Assembly (NCBI GenBank): GCA_021819585.1
Contig: JAKAQS010000013.1
Span: 1 to 32,892, forward strand
Source of the DNA: Acidobacteriota bacterium
GTDB taxonomy: Bacteria; Acidobacteriota; Terriglobia; Terriglobales; Acidobacteriaceae
Reading direction: 5' to 3'
DNA length: 32,892 bases
In this document: positions 24,799 to 31,911 of the stretch, one piece after another
Numbering within the stretch: position 1 is the stretch's first letter
Layout: every line of letters begins with the position of its first letter
The notes under the pieces: model-generated
What the model saw: only the letters and a program-made list of their open reading frames with translations
Told to the model about the DNA's origin: nothing
Databases searched by the model: none
Made by a program: the position numbers and the translations under genes

Positions 24799-25823
24799 GT
24801 CTGCCTCTTGTGATTTTGCTGTCTCTTGCCGCGGTCCTCGCAGCAGGATTTTTCTATCAGTCCCTGGGTGCGCGGCGCGATCGAAGGCGGTTCACCCGCG
24901 CAGGCCGCTGGGTGGAGATCGGCGGCGGACAGAAGCTCTTTTTGGTGGAAAAGGGATCGGGCGGACCAGCGGTGCTGTTCGAGGCGGGCATCACCGCGAC
25001 GAATCTGAACTGGCGATACATTCAGGACAAGGTTGCCGCATTCACCGCTACGGCTGCCTATGATCGCAGCGGCCTGGGCTGGAGCAGCCCCTGCTGCAGC
25101 CGGCGCACGCCGGGAAACATCTGCGCCGAGTTGCACACCATGCTGGCATCGGCCGGCATTGAGGCGCCATACATTCTGGTGGGCCACTCCTTCGGCGGCC
25201 TTTGCGTACGCCGCTATGCGGCGCTGTATCCAGAGGAGGTCGCCGGCCTGGTGTTGGTGGATCCCATGCGCTGCGAAGAGTGGCCTCCACTCAATCCCGG
25301 TAAACAGTCCATGATCAACCGGGGCAGGAAGCTCTCCGCCTACGCGATTCCTGTAGCGCGCTTTGGCTTTTTCCGGCTGGTCATCAGCCTGCTGATGTAC
25401 CGATCAAACCGCCTTTCGGGCCGCATCGCCAAATCGGGCGGCACGGGCGGGCGGCACGTGCTCAAGCGGTTGACCGAAGAGGTCGGCAAGATGCCCAGGG
25501 AGATCTGGCCGATCATCGCAGCGCACTGGTCCCGGCCTGAATATTACGTAGGGATGCAGCAATATGTTTCGGCGGTCCCGGACACGGTTTCGGAGATGCA
25601 TGATGCGGAGCCGATTCGCAACATTCCAATTCTGGTGCTGACGCCGGGCAATGCGACTCCGCTCTCCGAACAGTGTTTGGCCAGGATCGGCAACAACGTA
25701 CGCCAGGTGATCGCGGAAGAGAGCGCGCACTGGATTCATCTGGACGAACCGGATCTGGTGATCGATTCGATCCGCGCGATGGTGAGCGACGCTTCGCACT
25801 CGGTCTTGTCCGCGTCGGCCTGA
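24795..25823 (+). CDS. Membrane-anchored alpha/beta hydrolase
   Basis: A 342-residue protein. Residues 3-20 are an N-terminal membrane anchor. The alpha/beta-hydrolase core has the oxyanion-side segment VLFEAGI, AYDRSGLGWS, the nucleophile elbow GHSFGG with Ser132, and the late SAHWIHLDEPDLV supplying the catalytic His (about 312). The acidic member of the triad is not obvious. The substrate could be an ester, lactone or thioester and cannot be named. ATGA overlap with the LolA-like gene places it third in that operon. Its stop is 42 bases from the converging acyl-ligase stop, with no visible terminator between. Confidence 0.88.
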   Translation: MSLPLVILLSLAAVLAAGFFYQSLGARRDRRRFTRAGRWVEIGGGQKLFLVEKGSGGPAVLFEAGITATNLNWRYIQDKVAAFTATAAYDRSGLGWSSPCCSRRTPGNICAELHTMLASAGIEAPYILVGHSFGGLCVRRYAALYPEEVAGLVLVDPMRCEEWPPLNPGKQSMINRGRKLSAYAIPVARFGFFRLVISLLMYRSNRLSGRIAKSGGTGGRHVLKRLTEEVGKMPREIWPIIAAHWSRPEYYVGMQQYVSAVPDTVSEMHDAEPIRNIPILVLTPGNATPLSEQCLARIGNNVRQVIAEESAHWIHLDEPDLVIDSIRAMVSDASHSVLSASA

Positions 25824-25865
25824 TTTCAGAGCTTGGCCATCTTCCCTGCAGAGGTGGGTGCAAGG

Positions 25866-27470
25866 TTACTGAACTGCGGCGGCGAATCGCTCCCGAAGTT
25901 CACGCCTTAAAAACTTGCCGGTGTGGTTCTGCGGCAGTTCGCCGGCAGCGAGAATCCAGATGTGGCGCGGCGATTTGTAAGCTGCCAGACGGCTGCGGCA
26001 CCACTCCAGCAGATCGGTCTCACTGGCGGTGGCTCCAGGATGCAGTTCGACCGCGGCCACCGGCATCTCTCCCTTTTCGCGGTGCGGAAGGCCAAAGGCG
26101 ACGGCGCGCGCGACATCCGGATGGGCCAGGATGGTCTCTTCGAGCTCCTTCACATACACGGAGTAGCCGCCTGCCTTGATCACGTCCTTGGCGCGACCCA
26201 CAAGGCGGATGAGCCCCAGGCGGTTGCGCACAGCCAGATCGCCGGTGCGGAGCCAGCCGTCGCCGGTCAAAATATCTTCCTGTGCGTCACCCTCGTTCTT
26301 CCAGTAGTGCGGCGTGATGCCGTGGCGGCGAATCTGACACTCGCCGGTAGCTCCTGGAGGCAACACGCGGCCGTCTTCATCGACGATGCGGATACGGAAC
26401 GGCGGCACCGGGATGCAGAGATCGCCGCTGCCGGGAGCGAAGGAAAGTTCAACGCCCATCATGGCCAGACCGCCCAATTCAACCATGCCGTAACCATTCA
26501 GAAGCACGGGAGGAATGCGCAAGCCGCCTGGCAGCCGCAGCAAAGCTCCGAAGCGGCGCAGTCGCTGCCGCACTTCGGAGGGAAGGTGATCGCTGGCCGA
26601 GAGCCACAGGCGCACGCTAGCCAGACGAGCCGGGTCCGGATGAGCGTTGACCAGCCGCGCAAACATCGCCGGAACGCCGATTACGGCCGTTACGTGAAAC
26701 CGCTCGACGAGGCTCAGAGCGGCTTCAGTGTCAAAGCGGTTGAGAAAGCAGCCGCGAATGCCGGCCATCAGGCCGTACAGCGCGATGCTGACCGCCATGA
26801 TGTGCGACCAGGGCAGGGCGACCAGAGCCAGATCGCGCGGCCCCAGGAACGCTCCCGAGAGCACGGTGGACGCGCGCGCGCCCAGCAATGCGTTGCTGGA
26901 TAGAGCCGCGCCCTTGGGAAATCCGGTTGTTCCCGAGGTGTAAAAGATGGCGATGGTCGCCGCCGGATCGATGCGCTGCGGAGGAAACGGCTCTAAGGCC
27001 GCCGGTACGCGCAAAAATCCGTCGAGGGTCTCCGGCTCGTCATCGGCCTCGATCCAGGTGCGCACATCCAGGGCCTGACGGTCGCCGATGGTGCGTTCAA
27101 AGATCGCCTTGTCGGTGACCAGGATGCGCGTGCCGCTTTCGGCCAGGATGCGGCGCACCTCTGCCAGCGAGAGCTGCGGATTGAGCGGGACCGCGATGCC
27201 TCCGGCGCGGACGGCGGCCAGAAACCAGTGAAAACAGCGCCGGTCGTTGGTGCGATAGATGGCTACCTGCTCGCCGGGTTGCAGGGCGACCGTGCGGCGA
27301 AGGAATGCATCCAGGGTGCAAACCTCGGCGTGGAGATCGGAGAGACGAAAGGAGCCCTCATCGTCCACCGAGACCTGGCAGTCTTTCTTGCGCCGGACGA
27401 GTTCGTCGACTAGGTTGGCCACCGTGACGCCAGGGTCGCGCGCCAGCCGGTAACGCAGAAGGAGGCTCAT
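25866..27470 (-). CDS. AMP-forming acyl-CoA/acyl ligase (ANL superfamily)
   Basis: 534 residues. The motifs are IFYTSGTTGFPKGA (P-loop), NGYGMVELGG (A5), TGDLAVRNRLGLIRLVGRAKDVIKAGGYSVY (A7-A8 as adjacent pieces) and LPQNHTGKFLRREL with the catalytic Lys. It should activate a carboxylic acid to acyl-AMP and transfer it to CoA or a carrier. It is fairly divergent from characterised fatty-acid ligases, so the acid is unknown. The start at 27470 overlaps the reductase stop as ATGA; a start nine codons earlier lies inside that gene. Ligase plus thioester-reductase resembles a carboxylic-acid reductase split over two proteins (inference). Confidence 0.9.
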   Translation of the reverse strand: MSLLLRYRLARDPGVTVANLVDELVRRKKDCQVSVDDEGSFRLSDLHAEVCTLDAFLRRTVALQPGEQVAIYRTNDRRCFHWFLAAVRAGGIAVPLNPQLSLAEVRRILAESGTRILVTDKAIFERTIGDRQALDVRTWIEADDEPETLDGFLRVPAALEPFPPQRIDPAATIAIFYTSGTTGFPKGAALSSNALLGARASTVLSGAFLGPRDLALVALPWSHIMAVSIALYGLMAGIRGCFLNRFDTEAALSLVERFHVTAVIGVPAMFARLVNAHPDPARLASVRLWLSASDHLPSEVRQRLRRFGALLRLPGGLRIPPVLLNGYGMVELGGLAMMGVELSFAPGSGDLCIPVPPFRIRIVDEDGRVLPPGATGECQIRRHGITPHYWKNEGDAQEDILTGDGWLRTGDLAVRNRLGLIRLVGRAKDVIKAGGYSVYVKELEETILAHPDVARAVAFGLPHREKGEMPVAAVELHPGATASETDLLEWCRSRLAAYKSPRHIWILAAGELPQNHTGKFLRRELRERFAAAVQ

Positions 27471-28573
27471 GGGGCGGAGACCGGCTTGCGGCCCCACTCG
27501 CTGGCCACACAGTAGTTGAAGAGACGGTCGAGATAATCGAGGACCGGCGGAGGCGCCAGCCCGGCGGGCTGCAGGAGCCGCTGCGCATTGCCGGTGTCAA
27601 ATTGCATGCGCATGCTGAAGTAGTCGCGATAGGCGCGCCCGTCGCGCAGCACGCTGCGCTTGCGTCCCCACAGCGCCATGAAAAGCAACGGCCGCATGAT
27701 GGCGAAGAAGAATCGAGGATCGACGTAGCGCGGCGCGGGTCCGTGGAAGTACTGCCGGGCCCGGAGCGCAATCTGGTCGATGGTGGCGCTGCCCTGCGGA
27801 CCGGCGCACAGATGCACGGTGGAGCCCAGCGCGGCCGGGTCAAAGAGCAGCTGTGCGACGGCGCGCGCGACAAAGTCGACGGGCACGATGTCCAGCACGG
27901 CGTCAGGATATCCCGGCACGGTCCGCCAAAGCCCTCGCGCGTAGATCTTGAGCGGCCAGTACATCATCTTGAAGCTGGAGGTGACGCCGGTGCGGGAGTC
28001 TCCCACGATGATGCTGGGGCGCAGAATGACGCCGGGCATGGAGGCGAGACGCGAACGCACCAGCGCCTCAGCTTCGGCCTTGGTCTGCTCGTAGGTGTTC
28101 CGGTAGGTTTGTCCAATGGCCAACTCGTCCTCGCGCACCAGGTCGGTGCGTTCGCCGGCCACGTAGGCTGTGCCGACGTAGGCAAAGCTGCGCAACTGAC
28201 GCACGCCGCCCGCAAAGTCCAGAAGATGCCGCGTACCCTCGACGTTGATGCGGCGCGCCTCTTCGAGCGAGTGATCGAAGCGCACGGTGGCCGCGGAGTG
28301 AATCACTCGCGTCACCTCAGCCTGCAGACGCCGGCGGGTCGTCTCATCCAGGCCGCACCCCGGATGGCTTACATCGCCAGAGACCGCCTGCACGCGCGCG
28401 CGGTGAGTCTCGGGAAGAAACGCATGAACGCGCTGCTCGCCGGTCTGCCCCGCACGGTTACGGACCAGCAATGCCAACCGCGTCCGCGGATATCGGTCCA
28501 GCAGTTCGCGAACCAATTGCATGCCCAGAAATCCGGTAGCACCGGTGATCAGAATCAGTTCATCGTCGGCCAT
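27467..28573 (-). CDS. Thioester-reductase-type NAD(P)-dependent reductase (NAD_binding_4 / SDR)
   Basis: About 368 residues. It starts LILITGATGFLGMQLV with the GxxGxxG cofactor loop, then HSAATVRFD, INVEGTRHLLDFA, FAYVGTAYVAG and the catalytic YEQTK, a Tyr-x3-Lys dyad. These are typical of the reductase domain of Lys2, carboxylic-acid reductases and fatty acyl-CoA reductases, which release a thioester as aldehyde or alcohol. The C-terminal part (about 270-368) is helical with hydrophobic patches, as in fatty-acyl reductases. The frame extends to 28657, but a GGAG about ten bases before the ATG at 28573 gives the canonical N-terminus. It is coupled to the acyl ligase downstream. No acyl carrier protein is visible nearby. 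Confidence 0.88.
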   Translation of the reverse strand: MADDELILITGATGFLGMQLVRELLDRYPRTRLALLVRNRAGQTGEQRVHAFLPETHRARVQAVSGDVSHPGCGLDETTRRRLQAEVTRVIHSAATVRFDHSLEEARRINVEGTRHLLDFAGGVRQLRSFAYVGTAYVAGERTDLVREDELAIGQTYRNTYEQTKAEAEALVRSRLASMPGVILRPSIIVGDSRTGVTSSFKMMYWPLKIYARGLWRTVPGYPDAVLDIVPVDFVARAVAQLLFDPAALGSTVHLCAGPQGSATIDQIALRARQYFHGPAPRYVDPRFFFAIMRPLLFMALWGRKRSVLRDGRAYRDYFSMRMQFDTGNAQRLLQPAGLAPPPVLDYLDRLFNYCVASEWGRKPVSAP

Positions 28574-28882
28574 TTCAAAAATCTCCGCCCGCGCAGCATA
28601 GAGTCCGGCCCAGGTGGATCTGTGAAATCCGCTTGCGGTGAGATCGCCGGCGATCATCTACCAAACGCGGTGGCTGAGTTTCCTGTGGGCCAGGTTCTTC
28701 GCTTCAGCCGTGTATCCCTCACCATCTTACTGTACGGGCGCGCGATCCCTGGAGGGCGGGATCTCAGGATGCTTGCCAATGAGAAGGAATCGCTAACTTG
28801 AATGCAACGCAGCTTCTCACAAGGAAGTGGTGAGAATCGTCCGGGGCCGGAGCACGGTGAAAGTCTGTGCGCGGTGAGAAGC
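28574..28882. other. Intergenic stretch with an inverted repeat
   Basis: No gene. TTCTCAC (28814-28820) and GTGAGAA (28830-28836) form a 7-bp hairpin that may end the upstream minus-strand exported-protein gene, although no T-run follows. Another TTCTCACC-like copy occurs near 28870 on the minus strand. The left part should hold the promoter of the reductase-ligase pair. Confidence 0.35.
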
Positions 28883-29875
28883 CTAGTTGGGTTCGGGCGG
28901 GGAAGTCTGGACGGGGGCAGGTAGACTGGGAGCAGATTGATTGTCTGGGTTGACGAGGCGGTTCGAGTCGATGATGGTGGTGCTGGTGGTGAATCGTTGG
29001 TAATTTGAGGTGACCAGACGAAAGTTTCCGTCGATGCGCTCGAAGAGGAGAATGCGCGCTTGGCCTTTTCCGTCGACTGTTGCCGGGAGCCATACATCGC
29101 CCGTGATGTGCGTGGCGCGGAAGTCGAAGCTGAATCCCTTGTGAATGTCCAGAACGAGGCCGGCCCCAATCTTGAAGTCATGGACGAAGTGGCCCTGCCC
29201 GCGCACCAGGATGCGGTTTTGCTCATCGATCCATACGGCGCCCACCAGATTGCGGATGATGCCTTCAGACTGGTTGCGGATTTTGGCGTGGGGATCGCCG
29301 GCGTAATCCAGCACGATGGTAGGCCGGTTGTCGAGCAGGATCCGGCGGGGGTTGGAGAATGTGCCCAACTCGAGGATGCGGGAGACGGGGATGAGAGGGT
29401 TACCCTCCGGATCGGAGGACTTGCCACGAGCCGCGAGCCGCTCCCTGCGGGCCTTGGCGCGGGCGACATCCTTGTCGATCTGATCGCTCTCCTTCTGGGC
29501 CTGTTTGGGGGTGAGGGGTTTTCCGTTGCGGGCGACCACCTTGTCGATGCGGACGCCGTCGATGGCGATGCTTTCGGCGTCGAGGGTGGAGATCTTTTTG
29601 GCTCGACCGCCGCGATCCAACTGCTGGAACTCGAAGTGGACGTGGTAGGTGTAATCGCGCTGCGCGTCTTCGGCTTCCTTTTGGTGCTGCTCAACGTCGT
29701 GGAGAAGCTGTGGAATGGGCGGGATGGGCTGATCGGCGAGCGCCGGAGCCACTTTCGCCGCCGGACCCTCTGCTTGCCTGGCAGGGTAGGCCGGACTTGG
29801 CTGCGCGGATGCGATAGAGAGAAGAAGGATGCCGGCCAGGCATCGGAGGATCAGCATCGCATCAGGGCAAACCAT
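28883..29875 (-). CDS. Exported protein of unknown function, acidobacterial type
   Basis: 330 residues beginning at the ATG at 29875. Residues 1-26 are a signal peptide (MLILRCLAGILLLSIASAQ at its core; an ATG at 29857 would give the shorter version). A Pro/Ala-rich linker follows. Next is a charged helical stretch (LLHDVEQHQKEAEDA), then DYTYHVHFEFQQLD, a Lys/Arg/Gln-rich helix (about 110-150) and a beta-rich second half ending with an Asn/Pro/Ser-rich tail. The YTYHV and VWIDEQNRILVRGQGHF pattern is familiar from secreted acidobacterial proteins with a LolA-like half barrel, but the function is unknown. TATAGT lies six bases before the ATG with no ribosome-binding site, suggesting a leaderless mRNA. 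The frame extends to 30064 but would include non-signal sequence. Confidence 0.75.
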   Translation of the reverse strand: MVCPDAMLILRCLAGILLLSIASAQPSPAYPARQAEGPAAKVAPALADQPIPPIPQLLHDVEQHQKEAEDAQRDYTYHVHFEFQQLDRGGRAKKISTLDAESIAIDGVRIDKVVARNGKPLTPKQAQKESDQIDKDVARAKARRERLAARGKSSDPEGNPLIPVSRILELGTFSNPRRILLDNRPTIVLDYAGDPHAKIRNQSEGIIRNLVGAVWIDEQNRILVRGQGHFVHDFKIGAGLVLDIHKGFSFDFRATHITGDVWLPATVDGKGQARILLFERIDGNFRLVTSNYQRFTTSTTIIDSNRLVNPDNQSAPSLPAPVQTSPPEPN

Positions 29876-29881
29876 GATTGC

Positions 29882-29887
29882 ACTATA
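29882..29887 (-). promoter_or_regulatory. -10 box of the exported-protein gene (leaderless start)
   Basis: TATAGT on the minus strand ends six bases before the ATG at 29875, so transcription should begin at or within a base or two of that ATG. No convincing -35 is found at 17 bases. The site lies inside the upstream end of the divergent MFS open frame, arguing that the MFS gene starts further downstream. Confidence 0.45.
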
Positions 29888-30018
29888 AACGGCGGAGCGT
29901 GGATGCAATAGGAGAGAGGCCTTGGTCAGGGTGTGGACGACAGCCGGGCAAGAGGCCGAGATCCAAGCTAAAGATCGGTAAAAAACGCACTTCCTGGTTT
30001 GGATGGCATGATAGATCT

Positions 30019-31767
30019 GTGGGCGAGACCGGACATATCGACTCAACCGATCTGGGAGCAGCAACCCAGCCGATTGCGGTTGGATCGAATGCTTTCGAGC
30101 CGTTGCGCATAGCCATCTTCCGCGACCGTTGGGTGGCCTCGACGGTGTCCAGCATCGGCACCTGGATGCAGGACACGGCGGGCACCTGGCTGATGACGGT
30201 GCTGACCACGTCTCCGCTGCTGATTGCGCTGATGCAGACCGCGGCGAGCCTGCCCGTGCTGTTTCTTGGCCTGCTGGCGGGGGCGACCGCGGACATCTAT
30301 GAGCGGCGCCGTCTGCTGATGTTCTGGCAGTGCTGGATGCTGGCCAGTGTTGCCGTGCTGGCGGCGCTGACCTTTTTGAACGTGATCTCGCCGCTGACGC
30401 TGTTGCTGTTCACCTTCCTTCTGAATATCGGGTCGGCGATGAACAATCCCGCCTGGCAGGCGATTGTGCCGGAGCTGGTGCCGCATGAACAGATTCCAAA
30501 TGCGGTGGCGCTGAATGCCGCCAGCAACAACCTGGCGCGGGCGGCGGGACCGGCGTTGGGAGGATTGCTGGTTGCTGCGTTTTTGCTCCCGAGTCGAGGC
30601 GCTGCCTGGGTATTCGCTCTCAACTCAGCCTCGTTTGCCGGCGTGATCTGGATCCTGTGGCGGTGGCGGCGGCAACCATTGTTCCAAAGCGCGCTGCCGG
30701 CGGAGCGGATAGCGGGCTCGGTTCGATCGGGGCTGCGCTATCTGCGCCATGCTCCCGATCTGCAGGGGCCGCTGATCCGAGTGTTTACCTTCACCTTTTT
30801 TGTCAGCGCCGTCTGGAGCCTGCTGGCGCTGGTGGCCAAGCAAGATCTTCGCCAGGGAGCCATGGGGTACGGCATTCTGAACGGATGCCTGGGGTTGGGC
30901 GCCGTAGTGGGAGCCACCCTGCTGGCGCCTCTGCGGCAGAGGGTGGATGCGGATACGATGTTGTTGGCGGCCGGAGCTTACTATGTGGTGACGCTGCTGG
31001 TGCTGGCGCTGGCGCCTTTACCGTGGATGGCGATTTTGATGTTGCTGGGCGCAGGGTTTGCCTGGACCACTACGATGTCGACGCTGAATGTGAGCGTTCA
31101 ACTGAGCGTTCCGGCTTGGGTGTACGCGCGAGCGCTGGGCGTCTATCTGATGGCGCTCCAAGGCGGACTGGCGCTGGGCAGCGTGCTTTGGGGAGCCATC
31201 GCGCAGCGCTACTCCACCAGGGTTTCGCTGATCTGCGCCGCGGTGGGGCTGGCGGCCAGTATGCCGGGGATGCGGCGAATCCATATCCTCAAGGGGCTGT
31301 TGCCGGACCTTAGCCCGTACCAATGGAAACGCCCACTGTCGAGTTTTGCGCAGATGGCTGATCCCGATGCGGGGCCGGTGCGGATCTCGGTGGACTACCA
31401 CGTGCCGGCTGAGAGCTATGCCCGGTTCACCCGGCTGGTACAAAAGTTGAAGGGGGTTCGCCTGCGCGGTGGAGCGGTACGCTGGGGCATCTATCGGGAT
31501 GCAAACAATCCGGAGCATCTGAACGAGACGTTCATCATGGAGAGCTGGATGGACTTTCTGCGCTCACGGGAGCGGATGACCCAGGCCGACTTTGAGATTC
31601 GGGAGCAGGTGTATGCGCTGCACAAGGATCCGGATGGTGGATCGCATTCTCCGAAGATCAGCTTCCAGGTGTGGGCCTCCTGCGTGCCCGGCGGAGAGGA
31701 GCCCGGCAAGCACAGTCTTGTTCCCAAAGCAGAGGGGGAGTCTTCCGGAGCCGCGGCGCCGGAGTGA
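30019..31767 (+). CDS. MFS transporter, MFS_3 (EntS-like) family, with C-terminal ferredoxin-like domain
   Basis: About 582 residues. The N-terminal 400 residues carry ten to twelve membrane segments with the MFS_3 signatures PLRIAIFRDRW, SIGTWMQDTAGTWLM, GATADIYERRRLL and the NNPAWQAIVPELVP loop. The last 170 residues are soluble and contain a dimeric ferredoxin-like unit (VRISVDYHVPAESYARF ... WGIYRDANNPEHLNETFIMESW) of the kind attached to this transporter family. Close families export siderophores, but substrate here is unknown. The open frame begins at 29878. I chose GTG 30019 because it gives the usual 25-30 residue N-terminus and clears the divergent promoter; ATG 29878 and GTG 29899 remain possible. 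No strong ribosome-binding site is seen. Confidence 0.85.
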   Translation: MGETGHIDSTDLGAATQPIAVGSNAFEPLRIAIFRDRWVASTVSSIGTWMQDTAGTWLMTVLTTSPLLIALMQTAASLPVLFLGLLAGATADIYERRRLLMFWQCWMLASVAVLAALTFLNVISPLTLLLFTFLLNIGSAMNNPAWQAIVPELVPHEQIPNAVALNAASNNLARAAGPALGGLLVAAFLLPSRGAAWVFALNSASFAGVIWILWRWRRQPLFQSALPAERIAGSVRSGLRYLRHAPDLQGPLIRVFTFTFFVSAVWSLLALVAKQDLRQGAMGYGILNGCLGLGAVVGATLLAPLRQRVDADTMLLAAGAYYVVTLLVLALAPLPWMAILMLLGAGFAWTTTMSTLNVSVQLSVPAWVYARALGVYLMALQGGLALGSVLWGAIAQRYSTRVSLICAAVGLAASMPGMRRIHILKGLLPDLSPYQWKRPLSSFAQMADPDAGPVRISVDYHVPAESYARFTRLVQKLKGVRLRGGAVRWGIYRDANNPEHLNETFIMESWMDFLRSRERMTQADFEIREQVYALHKDPDGGSHSPKISFQVWASCVPGGEEPGKHSLVPKAEGESSGAAAPE

Positions 31768-31897
31768 GCCGATCGATGAGGCGGCGCATGTGTAGAACAA
31801 CCAGAAGCACTCGCCGGCCGGGATTGGCTCTATCGTGACTTTGCCCCCTCGATATGGAGCCGATTCCAGCGACGCTCCGGCCGGTTGCGGTAGCGGG

Positions 31898-31903
31898 TAT
31901 AAT
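31898..31903 (+). promoter_or_regulatory. Perfect -10 box of the TPR gene (leaderless start)
   Basis: TATAAT matches the consensus completely and ends eight bases before the ATG at 31912. There is no room for a ribosome-binding site in the transcript, so a leaderless mRNA is expected. No good -35 hexamer lies 16-18 bases upstream. Confidence 0.6.
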
Positions 31904-31911
31904 TCTCTGCC

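Noticed and set aside
24795-28573. OleBCD-type olefin or beta-lactone pathway (hydrolase, ligase, reductase)
   Set aside because: The reductase is of the thioester-reductase type rather than the OleD type, no OleA thiolase is present, and the hydrolase is on the opposite strand in another operon.
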